64,000 nt of DNA from Streptantibioticus_C sp963761325 (GCA_963761325.1 CAVXGZ010000001.1:1550001-1614000), one strand, 5' to 3'. Counted from the stretch's first letter, positions 1 to 9,271 are shown. Numbers and translations: made by a program. The notes: a model not told the origin generated them from the sequence alone.

Positions 1-137
1 AGCGCGCCGTGGTGGTGCTCGCGGTGAACGGAGGCTCCGCCGAGGAGGCGGCCGTCGCCCTCGCCGCGGCCAGGACGCGCGCCGGCGAACTGCTGGTCGT
101 CTGCGGTGACCCGGACAGACTCCGCACCCTGGTGTGA
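1..137 (+). CDS. 3' end of an unknown protein (partial)
   Basis: The reading frame is open from the left edge and stops with TGA at 135-137. The visible 44 residues form an alternating hydrophobic/alanine-rich alpha/beta segment ending in ELLVVCGDPDRLRTLV. The part seen resembles the end of a Rossmann-like or universal-stress-like domain, but it is too short to assign a family. The gene continues outside the window. The next gene is convergent, on the other strand. Confidence 0.5.
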   Translation, partial: RAVVVLAVNGGSAEEAAVALAAARTRAGELLVVCGDPDRLRTLV

Positions 138-191
138 CCTCCCTGCCCCGCGGGGCGACACGCGTCCTCGCGGCGCGTGCTCGGCCCGCGG

Positions 192-785
192 TCAGCGAGC
201 CGCTTCGTGGCGCACCGGCTGCGGACCCCGTGTCTGCGCCGGCAGCGACGCGCCGATCGTGGCGTGCCCCGCCCAGGAGCCGGAGTGCGGTGTACGCCCG
301 GACCGCCCGTCGCCGAGCACCCGCCAACCGCCCGCGGTGAGCGTGATGTACGCGCCGCACCGCAGCCCGTGCAGCGTGCAGGCATCGCGCAGTCCCCACA
401 TCCAGGCACCGTCCTGCGCGGTCCAGCCAGGCGTGCCGTCCCTGCACACCAGCAGCACGGCGGTCCGCACCGGGACCCGGAGCCGCAGATCGTGCGGGAT
501 CACCCGGCGCAGGTGGGACAGGATGGCGTTGCGGCGCTCCCACCCGTCGCCACCGACGGCCGGCTGGTTGAACGACGCGCTCGCCACCAGGTACCCGTGC
601 GGATCGAAGACGGCGATCACGGTCGTGGCGGTCACCGGCCGGTGACGGCTGCCGAGGTCCTTGACGACCTCGCGCGGATTGGTCAGCAACGGGACCGAGG
701 CACCCGCCCATTCGTCGGGGCTCAGCATGCGGCTCAAGGAAGAGGCGGTCTCGGCACGGGTTGACGGAGCGAAGCCGAAAGCCAC
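192..785 (-). CDS. Conserved hypothetical protein next to recQ
   Basis: A 197-residue protein with no signal peptide and no membrane segment. The GTG start at 785 is chosen because AAGGGAGG lies just upstream with ACC between it and the start; the frame stays open further upstream without a ribosome-binding site. The middle holds a mixed alpha/beta segment (TTVIAVFDPHGYLVASASF) and a tryptophan-rich stretch (QDGAWMWGLRDACTLHGLR) near residues 130-150. The C-terminus is rich in Gly, Arg and Pro and looks disordered. I do not recognise a family and give no function. It reads in the same direction as the helicase gene upstream but 341 bases separate them, so it probably has its own promoter. Confidence 0.7.
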   Translation of the reverse strand: MAFGFAPSTRAETASSLSRMLSPDEWAGASVPLLTNPREVVKDLGSRHRPVTATTVIAVFDPHGYLVASASFNQPAVGGDGWERRNAILSHLRRVIPHDLRLRVPVRTAVLLVCRDGTPGWTAQDGAWMWGLRDACTLHGLRCGAYITLTAGGWRVLGDGRSGRTPHSGSWAGHATIGASLPAQTRGPQPVRHEAAR

Positions 786-1126
786 GGTCCTCCCTTCGGT
801 TGCGCGCCACCTGCTGTTCGGGCAAGGGGGCACACCGGGTTGTGGGCCGGAAGAGCCCGTCGGGGGTCGTGTTCAATTCTTCCTCCCCTGGGGACATGCG
901 GCAATGAGCAGACGCCGCCGTTGGACGAGTTCTCAACTTCCCTTCATGCGACCCCCACCTGCCGGAACGCGTCGCCGGCCGATCGCTCCCGCCGGTGTCC
1001 GGCCCGAACCGTCGATCGGTCCACTCCGATTCGAGCGTGGATCGGCTCCGCAACCGTTCGGTGTGCATCGCCCCGCTGACCGATTCGGCCCGGTCCGGTC
1101 GCGGAATCCGATCGGTCCGGACCGGA
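786..1126. other. Intergenic region with GATCGGTCC-type repeats
   Basis: This 341-base stretch lies between the hypothetical gene (its 5' side) and the 3' end of recQ. I see no coding frame I can support. The part next to recQ (about 1010-1128) repeats the words GATCGGTCC and CCGGTCCG in both orientations, including the 12-base palindrome CGGTCCGGACCG near 1113. This could form the recQ transcript terminator hairpin, but there is no T tract. Confidence 0.4.
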
Positions 1127-3301
1127 TCAGCCCTGCACCGCGAGTACCAGCGGGAGCACCGCCGTGGCGCCCTCGCGCAGCAGCAGCCGGGCCGCCACCG
1201 CGAGGGTCCAGCCGGTGTCGGTGAAGTCGTCCACCAGCAGCACCGGCCCGCCGAGCCGTGCCAACTCCGCCGCCAGGTCCGGCGGAACGGTGAGCGTGCC
1301 GTGCAGCGCGCGCAGCCGCTGGGCACTGTTGCTGCGCGGTATGCGCTCGTGGGGCAGGTCGTCCCCGCCGTGGCTGACGCGCCCGAGCAACGGCATCCGG
1401 CCGATCTCGGAGATCCGGGCGCCCAACGACTCGATCAGCCGGGGCCGGGTGTGCGAGTCGATGGTCACCACGCCCACCGGACGATCCGGTGCGTCGGACC
1501 GCCCGCTCGCCCAACCGCCCGGCCCCTTCGCCCAGTCGGCCAGCACCCGCACCACCGCGTCGACCGCCGGCTCGGGGACCGGTCCGTCCGGCGCACCCTC
1601 GGCGAACAGCGGGCGTAGCCTGCTTCCCCACCCGATGTCCGAGAGCCTGCCGAGCGCGCGCCCGCTCGACCCCTGCTCACCCGCGGGGATGCGGCCCTTG
1701 AGCTCGATGCCGATCGCCGGCATCCCGGTCGGCCACATGCGGCGCGGTTCGACCTCGACTCCGGGGCGGCCCAGCACCGCGCGCGCCGCCTCCAGCGCCT
1801 TGCCGGAGACCTCCACGGAGAAGCGGGCGCCGGCGCAGTTGTCGCACCTGCCGCACGGGGCCGCCGCCTCGTCGTCCAACTGGCGGCGCAGGTACTCCAG
1901 ACGGCACACGGTCGTCGTCGCGTACTCGCGCATCGCCTCCTGCTCGGCGGCCCGCTGGCGTGCGACCCACGCGTACCGGTCGGTGTCGTAGGACCACGGC
2001 TGCCCGGTCGAGGTCCAGCCGCCGCGCACCCGGCGTACGGCGCCGTCCACGTCCAGCACCTTGAGCATGATCTCCAGCCGCGACCGGCGCAGCTCGACCC
2101 GTGCCTCCAGCGCGGGCAGTGACAGCGGCCGGTCCGACTCGGCGAGGACCGCGAGGGTGCGCCGGACGTGTTCCTCGCCGGGGAAGGCCAGGGAGGCGAA
2201 GTACCGCCAGATCGCCTCGTCCTCCTGGCCGGGCAGCAGCAGCACCTCCGCGTGATCCACACCGCGGCCCGCCCGGCCCACCTGCTGGTAGTACGCGATG
2301 GGCGAGGACGGTGAACCGAGGTGGACGACGAAACCGAGATCCGGCTTGTCGAAGCCCATCCCCAGCGCCGACGTCGCCACCAGGGCCTTGACGCGGTTCG
2401 CCAGCAGATCGGCCTCGGCGCTCCGCCGGTCGGCGTCCTCGGTCCGGCCCGAGTAGGAGGCGACCTGGTAGCCGCGCTGCCGCAGGAAGCCGCTCACCTC
2501 CTCGGCCGCCGCGACGGTGAGCGTGTAGATGATCCCCGAACCCGGCAACTCCTCCAGGTGATCGGCGAGCCAGGCCAACCGGTGGGCCGCGTCGGGCAGC
2601 CGCAGCACACCCAACGCCAGGCTCTCGCGGTCCAGGCTTCCGCGCAGCACCAGCGCCCCGCCCTCGGACGAGCCCTGCCCACCGGTCCCCAGCTGCTCGG
2701 CCACGTCGGCGGTGACCCGGGCGTTCGCCGTCGCCGTGGTCGCCAACACCGGTGTGCCGGGCGGCAGTTCGGCCAGCATGGTGCGCAGCCGCCGGTAGTC
2801 GGGCCGGAAGTCGTGGCCCCAGTCGGAGATGCAGTGCGCCTCGTCGACCACCAGCAGGCCGGTGGTCGCGGCCAGCTTCGGCAACACCTCGTCGCGGAAG
2901 TCCGGGTTGTTCAACCGCTCGGGGCTCACCAGCAGCACGTCGACCTCGCCGGCCGCCACCTCGGCCTGCACGGTCTCCCATTCGTCCATGTTGGCCGAGT
3001 TGATCGTGCGGGCCCGGATGCCGGCCCGGGCGGCCGCCTCGATCTGGTTGCGCATCAGGGCCAGCAGGGGCGAGACGATCACCGTCGGCCCGGAGCCGCG
3101 TTCGCGCAGCAGCGCCGTCGCCACGAAGTACACGGCGGACTTGCCCCAGCCGGTCCGCTGCACGACCAACGCCCTGCGCCGGTCGGCGACCAGCGCCTCG
3201 ATCGCCCGCCACTGGTCCTCGCGCAGCCGTGCCGTGCCGTCCGGATCGCCCACCAGGCGACCGAGGACGGCATCAGCGGCAGTGCGCAGTGATTCGCTCA
3301 T
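1127..3301 (-). CDS. recQ: RecQ-family ATP-dependent DNA helicase with phosphoribosyltransferase-like C-terminus
   Basis: A 724-residue superfamily 2 DNA helicase that would unwind DNA 3'-5' using ATP. Visible motifs: Walker A TGWGKS at about 50-55, DEAH box (VVDEAHCISDWGHDFRPDY) at about 153, motif III TTATAN, motif V/VI with YYQQVGRAGR at about 340, and a RecQ zinc site with Cys at about 466, 483, 486 and 489 (CGRCDNC). The C-terminal part is not HRDC; it ends in VLLVDDFTDTGWTLAVAA, the PRPP-binding-loop signature of type I phosphoribosyltransferases. That fusion is common in actinobacterial RecQ-like proteins, but its substrate is unknown. The ATG at 3301 (MSESL) is preferred; an in-frame ATG four codons upstream is possible. 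It is divergent from the DUF4192 gene, with two DnaA-box-like sites between them. Confidence 0.92.
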   Translation of the reverse strand: MSESLRTAADAVLGRLVGDPDGTARLREDQWRAIEALVADRRRALVVQRTGWGKSAVYFVATALLRERGSGPTVIVSPLLALMRNQIEAAARAGIRARTINSANMDEWETVQAEVAAGEVDVLLVSPERLNNPDFRDEVLPKLAATTGLLVVDEAHCISDWGHDFRPDYRRLRTMLAELPPGTPVLATTATANARVTADVAEQLGTGGQGSSEGGALVLRGSLDRESLALGVLRLPDAAHRLAWLADHLEELPGSGIIYTLTVAAAEEVSGFLRQRGYQVASYSGRTEDADRRSAEADLLANRVKALVATSALGMGFDKPDLGFVVHLGSPSSPIAYYQQVGRAGRGVDHAEVLLLPGQEDEAIWRYFASLAFPGEEHVRRTLAVLAESDRPLSLPALEARVELRRSRLEIMLKVLDVDGAVRRVRGGWTSTGQPWSYDTDRYAWVARQRAAEQEAMREYATTTVCRLEYLRRQLDDEAAAPCGRCDNCAGARFSVEVSGKALEAARAVLGRPGVEVEPRRMWPTGMPAIGIELKGRIPAGEQGSSGRALGRLSDIGWGSRLRPLFAEGAPDGPVPEPAVDAVVRVLADWAKGPGGWASGRSDAPDRPVGVVTIDSHTRPRLIESLGARISEIGRMPLLGRVSHGGDDLPHERIPRSNSAQRLRALHGTLTVPPDLAAELARLGGPVLLVDDFTDTGWTLAVAARLLLREGATAVLPLVLAVQG

Positions 3302-3352
3302 GACCCCATGCAACCCGATGCCACCGACATCGCGCGAACCAGGGCGCCAGAG

Positions 3353-3429
3353 CTGTGGATAACTCGTCCCTCGAACCGGTGAGGCACGTTTGTGCAGCTC
3401 ATCCTATGAATCGTCGGAGTTATCCACAG
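3353..3429. promoter_or_regulatory. Inverted pair of DnaA-box-like sites between recQ and DUF4192 gene
   Basis: TGTGGATAA at 3354-3362 and TTATCCACA at 3420-3428 are perfect copies of the classical 9-base DnaA box in opposite orientation. The repeat extends to 13 bases (3353-3365 and 3417-3429). They lie in the 166-base divergent promoter region. DnaA could regulate one or both genes from here; binding is an inference. Confidence 0.5.
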
Positions 3430-3467
3430 GGGTGGCGTGATCGAATGAGCCGCGGGATCTTCAGGCC

Positions 3468-5070
3468 ATGACGCGAAACATCGAACCCTCGTCCGCCCAT
3501 CCGTCCGCTTGCCCGGGCCCCTCCGACCCACTCGACCCGGCCCGCTCCACCGGCCGATCCGGCCGGTCCGGTCCCTCCGACCAGTCCGGTGCCCCCGGCT
3601 TCTCCGATCTCGCAGGCAGCGGCGAACCGTCCCGCCCCACCGACCCCTCCGGCCACACCTCCCCCCGCGGGGAGGCGGCTCGGCGACCCGATCCCGTGGG
3701 GCCGACGAACAGCGCGCAGGCTCCGGCCGCGCTGCCCGTCCGGGGAGAGCCGTCTCCGCCGTCGGCGTCGCGCTCGCACGCCGCGCCTTCCTCGCCGTCC
3801 GTCCGGTCGCACGCCACCCAGGTCACCTTGCGGGGCCCGGCTGACCTGGTCGACGCGCTGCCGTATCTCCTCGGGTTCCACCCGGACGACAGCGTGGTGA
3901 TGATCGGCCTGCACGGTGCCCGGGGCCGGTTCGGGGTGCGGCTGCGGGTCGGCATCCCGGTGGACGTCGACGAGTGGCCGGCCGCGGCCGGGCAACTCGC
4001 CGACCGGGTCGTCAACGGTGCCGGACCACGCCGCCGGCCCGACGGCATCGCGCTCTTCCTCTGCCAGGAGCCGCGTGTCGGCGAGAAGCCGCACCAGGCG
4101 ATGGAACGGCTTCGACCCCTCGCCCAGCAGCTGCGCGTCGCCTGCGGAGCCCTCGACGTGCCGGTGATCGAGGCGGTGTGCCTGTCCGGTGGCCTCTGGT
4201 GGTCCTACACCTGCCCCACGCCGCTCTGCTGCCCCGCCGAAGGCACTCCGCTCAACCGCGAGAAGACCTCCGTGATGGCCGCTGCCTCCGCCTTCGCGGG
4301 CATCCAGGTGCGCGGATCGCTGCGCGAGATGGAGACCCGCCTCATGCCGCCGGCCTCCCCGCGCACGGCTTCACGGCAGCGCGCCCTCGACGACGCGTGC
4401 GCGGAACTGCTGCCGCGCATGCTGGCCGACGGCGACAGCGAAACGGTGCGGGAGGAGACGCTGGCCCTGTCCGGGGCGGCTCTCGAACGCTTCCGGGCCG
4501 CCGAGCCGCCCTGCGACGGTCCCGAGGGCGACATCCACGACGACGGTCTGCTCGGCGACGACGAAGCCGCGACGATCATCCTCGGCCTCCAGGACCGCGA
4601 GACCAGGGACCGCGCCGCGGAATGGATGGAGGGGGAGGAGGCCGCTGCCGCCCTACGCCTCTGGCGCGCGCTGGCCCGCCGCTGCGTCGGCCCCTACGCC
4701 GCCCACTCGGCCGCTCCGCTCACGCTGGCGGGCTGGGTCTCCTGGTCCACCGGGGACGAGCCGTCCGCCCGGGTCGCCTTCGGCTGCGCCCTGGACGCCG
4801 ACCCCGACTACACGTTCGCCAACCTCCTCAACCAGGCGTGCAACCACGGGCTCGACCCCGAGCCGCTCCGCCAGTGCCTGCGCCACGAACGCGGCAAGCG
4901 CCTCGTCCGCGTCGCCGGAGCGGGTCGCGCCCCCGGCAGCCGACACCGGGCCCAAGGGGCGTCCGGACCAGCGGAGTTCACCGTCGGCAGCCGGGACACG
5001 CCCCGCAGTCCGCACCCGGATCCGGCCCCGCCGGCACACCCGGACCGGGGGAGACGGCCCGCGATGCTGA
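3468..5070 (+). CDS. DUF4192 domain protein, 3' end uncertain (probable frameshift)
   Basis: The DUF4192 domain begins at about residue 118 (QVTLRGPADLVDALPYLLGF) and continues through HPDDSVVMIGLH to about residue 478 (LNQACNHGLDPEPLRQCL). The first about 110 residues are Pro/Ser/Gly-rich and probably disordered. DUF4192 is an actinobacterial family of unknown function. The annotated frame has no stop until 6593, which would run antisense through the whole neighbouring hydrolase and is not credible. One extra base after about 4900 would move the frame to a TGA at 5068-5070, matching the +1 insertions seen in four other genes here. I place the end there as an inference. The start at 3468 has only a weak ribosome-binding site. 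Confidence 0.7.
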
Positions 5071-5222
5071 TCCCGAACCGGCCAAGTGCTCCACGTCCCG
5101 CACGCCGAGCCCCGGAAAGCCGTCCCGGCCGCGGCGAGGCCGTGCCCACCCGCGGCCTTCGGCAGGGACACGCGCCCGAGCGCAAGGCATCGCGAGCCCG
5201 ACCGACCCTCGCCCGGCACCGC

Positions 5223-6639
5223 TCAGGCGGCGCCGCGCGCCAGCCGGATCAACCGGTCGAGCACCCTCCCGTCGCTGACCCGCAGTCCGTCGTGCTCGAA
5301 CTCGTCCGTGACCCAGGTACGCAGCCCGCGCACCGCCTGCGCCGTGCGGAGCGAGTCGGCGGTGTCGACGTACATGTCGTCGTGGTAGACGGCCGCCGCG
5401 ACGGGCACCTCGTTGCGCGCCAACTGGGCCGCGTCGTAGAGATCGGGCCAGTCGGTCCGCTCCGCCAGCGCCTGCGCCACCTCACGCAGCGGTTGAAGCG
5501 CGGGATCGGTCTCGAACATCCACGGGTAGATCATCTCCCCGGTGAAGAGCACCGGAGAGCCCTGCGTGAGGGCGAGATCGACGTCGAACTGCGGGAACCG
5601 CGCCCGGACGGCCTGCGCCGCCCAGCCGGTGCCCTCACCGGTCACCGACCGCTGGCCGTAGATCGATTCGTGGAGCACCGCGTAGAGCGGATTGCCGGCG
5701 AAGGACAACTGGCCCTGCACCCCGGCGAGGAACGCGTCGGACAGCACTGGCGTGCCGGAACGGGAGAGGTCGCCGGCGTCCGGTCCCTCGCCCCTGCCAT
5801 GACCGGTGCCCGGGTTCCCCGCCGGGTCCGGCGCCGGGTCCGGATCCGCGGCCGTTCCCCGGCCGCCGGGCACGAACGCGTCCTCCAACAGGTAGTGCAG
5901 CGCGTGCGATCCGTCGCCGCGACCGAGCATCATTCCCAGCGCCTGGAACGCCTCGGCGGTGAGCAACCCGCCGTCGGGAAGACGCACCTGGTACTCGCGC
6001 AGGTGGGCGGCGACGGCCCGGACGGTGTTCACGTCCTGCGGATAGCGCTCGAAGTGGCGGGCGTTCTTGCGCTCGACCCGCGGGTAAGCGGAGCGGTAGA
6101 CGTCGCCGGCGGAGACGTCCAATCCGGCGAGCCCGCCCGTGATGAACACCTCGCGCAGCCCCCGCGGTGCGAACGACAGGTAGGTGAGCGCGCAGAAGCC
6201 CCCGAAGCTCTGGCCGAGCAGCGACCACTGACCACCCTCGCCGAGCAGGCCGCGCCGGATCAGTTCGCAGTCGGCGACGATGGAGTCCGCCCTGAAGTGG
6301 CTCAGGTAGGCGGCCTGTTCGGCGCTGTCGCCCCGGCTCCGGCAGCGTCTGGCGGTTGGCGGGCGTGGAGCGTCCGGTGCCGCGCTGGTCCAGCAGCAGG
6401 ACGCGGTAGTCGTCCAGCGCGCGGGCCAGCCAGCTCTCGCGCCCCACCGGCCGGGGCGAGCGGCCTCCCGGCCCACCCTGCAGATACAGCAGCCAGGGCA
6501 GCTGCTCGAGCTCACGGCCCGCCGCGACGATTTCGCGTGCGTAGACCTCGATGCGCTCGCCGTCCGGCCGCGCGTGGTCCAGCGGCACGCTGAACGTGTG
6601 GTCGGTCAGGACGGTGCCGGGGTGGCGCAGGACAGCCAT
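5223..6639 (-). pseudogene. Alpha/beta hydrolase, proline iminopeptidase-like (S33), frameshifted
   Basis: About 471 residues if one base is removed near 6336. The first part (from the ATG at 6639, preceded by AAGGAG) contains LLYLQGGPGG (oxyanion-hole HGGPG-like) and VLLLDQRGTGRST at about residues 50-95. The second part continues in another frame with LLGQSFGGF, the GxSxG nucleophile elbow (nucleophile Ser), and later the acid and His regions typical of peptidase family S33 tripeptidyl/proline aminopeptidases. The break falls in a run of C and G (6331-6341), where codons read RGDSAEQAAYL only after dropping one base. The rest of the gene looks fully conserved, so a sequencing insertion is as likely as a real pseudogene. 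It is convergent with the DUF4192 gene. Confidence 0.8.
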
Positions 6640-7088
6640 CGAACTCCTTCGGTGCGGTCGGATCCCGACCTCGGTCGGGCCGCGACGTGCTGCGCGGCGG
6701 GGCGGCCGAAAACGGGTGCGGAACCGCACGGTAGTGGTTGCCCGAGCGGGCGTTCCGGGGATCCACTCCGGGAGGGACGGACCGCGTCACGCGGCGTCGC
6801 GGCAGCCATGCCTGCCTCGCTACCCCTCGCACCGCGGGGTACGCCGAGGCCGACGACCGGCGGATCCGCGCGACCGCTGGCGCACATGTGGGCCGCCGGC
6901 ACCGCCGGGCTCCGGCCGCAGCGCCGTGCGAGCGCGCCGCCGCTCCTGCCTCGCGCCGCACCGGAAGCCCGCCGGCTGAATCCACCCCGGTCGGCGGGGG
7001 ATCGGCCGGGCGCCGAGGAGGGAGAAACGCTCGCGCGGAAGGCGGAAGGGTCCGTTTTATCGTCAGGCAGACGACTAAGATCACGAAC
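6640..7088. other. Divergent promoter region between hydrolase and nrtR-like gene
   Basis: 449 bases with no gene I can support. The right end carries the operator-like inverted repeat and -10 element of the Nudix regulator (listed separately). The rest is G+C-rich with no clear hairpin or conserved box that I can see. Confidence 0.4.
7057..7078. promoter_or_regulatory. Candidate NrtR-type operator overlapping a leaderless promoter
   Basis: TTATCGTC-AGGCA-GACGACTAA is a near-perfect inverted repeat. Its right arm overlaps a -10-like TAAGAT at 7076-7081, and the ATG of the Nudix regulator follows 7 bases later. A protein bound here would block RNA polymerase, so autoregulation by the downstream gene is the simplest reading. 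Confidence 0.5.
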
Positions 7089-7856
7089 ATGTCGCCCTAC
7101 GACCCGACGTCCTACCCGCCCTTCGCAGTCACCGTGGACCTGGTCGTGCTCACCGTGCGTCGCCATGCCCTGTGCGCGCTCGCGGTGCGCCGTGGAGAGC
7201 CACCGCACGAGGACCGGTGGGCGCTGCCCGGCGGATTCGTGCGCCCCGACGAGAACCTCGCGCAGGCGGCGGCCCGGGAGCTGGCGGAGGAGACCGGCCT
7301 GCGCGCCCAGCAGAACGCCGGGGCGTCGCCGGCCGGCAGCCCCGGCCCCTACGGCGGCACCAGCGGGGCACACCTGGAACAACTCGCCACCTACGGCGAC
7401 CCGGACCGGGACCCGCGGATGCGCGTGGTCAGCGTCGCCCATCTCGTCCTCGCCCCCGACCTGCCCTCACCGCGTCCGGGCGGCGACGCGCGGGGAGCGC
7501 GGTGGGCGCCGGTCGAGGACCTGCTGCGCTCCGCTCCCGCCGAACCGCTGGCCTTCGACCACACCCGGATCCTGGCGGACGGCGTGGAGCGGGCCAGGTC
7601 CAAGATCGAGTACTCCTCGCTGGCAACGGCCTTCTGCCCGGCGGAGTTCACCGTCGGCGAGCTGCGCCGGGTCTACGAAGCGGTCTGGGGTGTCGCGCTG
7701 GACCCGCGCAACTTCCACCGGAAGGTCACCGGCACCCCCGGTTTCCTCGTGCCGGCCGGCGGGACCACCACCCGGCAAGGCGGCCGTCCCGCCCAGTTGT
7801 TCCGCGCGGGCGGCGCCACACTGCTCAACCCGCCCATGCTGCGCCCCGAGGCCTGA
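7089..7856 (+). CDS. Nudix-domain transcriptional regulator (NrtR-like)
   Basis: 255 residues. The N-terminal Nudix domain carries a complete Nudix box (GX5EX7REUXEEXGU) at about residues 48-71: Gly, the Glu of PDE, then RELAEETGL. The C-terminal about 90 residues (from TVGELRRVYEAVWG through NFHRKV) match the winged-helix domain of NrtR-type regulators, which typically sense NAD-related metabolites or ADP-ribose. Because the box is intact the protein could also be catalytic, unlike NrtR members that have lost activity. The ATG at 7089 is chosen because TAAGAT at 7076-7081 makes a leaderless transcript starting at the ATG likely; no ribosome-binding site is present. What it regulates besides itself cannot be read from this window. 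Confidence 0.85.
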   Translation: MSPYDPTSYPPFAVTVDLVVLTVRRHALCALAVRRGEPPHEDRWALPGGFVRPDENLAQAAARELAEETGLRAQQNAGASPAGSPGPYGGTSGAHLEQLATYGDPDRDPRMRVVSVAHLVLAPDLPSPRPGGDARGARWAPVEDLLRSAPAEPLAFDHTRILADGVERARSKIEYSSLATAFCPAEFTVGELRRVYEAVWGVALDPRNFHRKVTGTPGFLVPAGGTTTRQGGRPAQLFRAGGATLLNPPMLRPEA

Positions 7857-7941
7857 GGCCCGGCGCGGCCGATGCCGACGCGGTGAGCCAACTCGACCGA
7901 TCCGCAGCCGCGTTGACGGTCCCGCATTCTCAGCAGGCTTG

Positions 7942-7962
7942 TATGTCAAGGTTGTTGACATA
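7942..7962. promoter_or_regulatory. 21-base perfect inverted repeat upstream of whiH
   Basis: TATGTCAA-GGTTG-TTGACATA, with 8-base perfect arms, lies about 160 bases before the whiH start in the only intergenic region between nrtR and whiH. Size and symmetry fit the operator of a GntR/FadR-type dimer. Autoregulation by WhiH is an inference. It also contains a TTGACA hexamer, but no good -10 follows at the right distance. Confidence 0.5.
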
Positions 7963-8123
7963 TCACGTGGAACGGTTCGTGAGCGCCAGGTGTCCGTAAC
8001 CCCCCGGGGATCGCACGTTTCCTTACGATAAAGCGTCAATTGTGCAGTGGGGGGCGATCACCCTTTCGTGTGCTTTTCTGCAAAGCCCTCAAGGTGGTCG
8101 ACGGCATCGCCGACAAATGATGC

Positions 8124-9008
8124 GTGAGTACCCTTGCGCACACCATGATGACCGCGGCCCGCTCTGCCGACACCGGTATGGCCGGCCCCGGCGAACTCGA
8201 CCGTTATCCCTACGCGGACGCTCCGGCCGGCGATCGCGCAACGCCCAACTGGGATGGCGTGGAGGTGGAGATGGGCCGAGTCGGCCGCCGTACCGGTGGC
8301 AGCCGAGGCCGCGGCCTGCACGGTCAACTCGTCCAGCAGCTCGGCCAGATGATCGTCTCGGGCGATCTCGGCGCCGACCGTCCGCTCGTCCCCGAGGAGA
8401 TCGGCCAGCGTTTCGAGGTCTCCCGCACCGTCGTACGCGAATCGCTGCGGGTGCTGGAGGCCAAGGGGCTGGTCAGCGCCCGTCCCAACGTCGGCACCCG
8501 GGTCCGCCCGGTCAGCGACTGGAATCTGCTCGACCCCGACATCATCGAGTGGCGGGCGTTCGGGCCGCAGCGCGACGACCAGCGCCGTGAGCTGTGCGAA
8601 CTGCGCTGGACCATCGAGCCGCTGGCCGCCAGGCTCGCCGCCGGCCACGGCCGTGAGGACATCCAGCAGCGGCTGGTCGACATGGCGGAGATCATGGGCC
8701 ATGCCGTGGCCCAGGGTGACACGCTGACGTTCTCCCGGGCGGACGCGGAGTTCCACGCCCTGATGCTCCAGGTCACCGGCAACCGGATGCTGGAGCACCT
8801 GTCGGGCATCGTCTCCTCCGCGCTGCACGTCTCCGGCGGACCGAGCACCGGATGCGACCGCCCCACCGAGACGGCCGCCGCCCTGCACACGTCGATCGTC
8901 GAGGCCCTGGCGTCCGGCGACGGCGCGGCCGCCGAGAGCGCGATGCGGCAGCTGCTGACCGTCCACCCGGAGGTCGAGCGCGTCGTTCCCGCCCCCCGCG
9001 AGCACTGA
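8124..9008 (+). CDS. whiH: WhiH, GntR/FadR-family sporulation regulator
   Basis: 294 residues from a GTG start. In Streptomyces WhiH is needed for sporulation septation in aerial hyphae; its gene lies directly upstream of hrdB, as here. The winged-helix DNA-binding domain spans about residues 64-117 (LVPEEIGQRFEVSRTVVRES contains the recognition helix). The C-terminal FCD-type ligand-binding domain follows, with the characteristic LRWTIEPLAARLAA helix and DAEFHALML. Known whiH genes depend on sigma-WhiG; I could not find a convincing WhiG promoter here. The likely own operator is the 21-base palindrome upstream. No strong ribosome-binding site precedes the GTG (GATGC), as for other low-level regulators. 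Confidence 0.92.
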   Translation: MSTLAHTMMTAARSADTGMAGPGELDRYPYADAPAGDRATPNWDGVEVEMGRVGRRTGGSRGRGLHGQLVQQLGQMIVSGDLGADRPLVPEEIGQRFEVSRTVVRESLRVLEAKGLVSARPNVGTRVRPVSDWNLLDPDIIEWRAFGPQRDDQRRELCELRWTIEPLAARLAAGHGREDIQQRLVDMAEIMGHAVAQGDTLTFSRADAEFHALMLQVTGNRMLEHLSGIVSSALHVSGGPSTGCDRPTETAAALHTSIVEALASGDGAAAESAMRQLLTVHPEVERVVPAPREH

Positions 9009-9271
9009 GGAGCCGCGGACACCCGGTCGGCCGGGCCCGGCGCCGCCGACGTCCGCCCGCCCCGTCCCGCGCCCCGGTTCACCCCGATCACCGATGTCCC
9101 TGCGCCGCCGGGCCCGCTCCTCAAGGGCCCGGCGGCGACCCATGTGCGGCGCCGCTCGGGTGGATGTGCCGACCGCCAAGGGCGTGAGCTGCCGGGAGTC
9201 TTCGCGTGATGGGTGGGCCTCCCACTGGTTTAGGCTGAAATATGGTGTGACGCGGGCCACGTAAGTACCGC

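Noticed and set aside
3468..6593. A 1041-codon open frame taken as one protein
   Set aside because: The second half is antisense to a well-conserved hydrolase and has no family similarity. It is better explained by a missing stop after a frame error.
8023..8031. TTACGATAA as -10 of a sigma-WhiG promoter for whiH
   Set aside because: The -10 is similar to GCCGATAA, but no TAAA-like -35 occurs 14-16 bases upstream.
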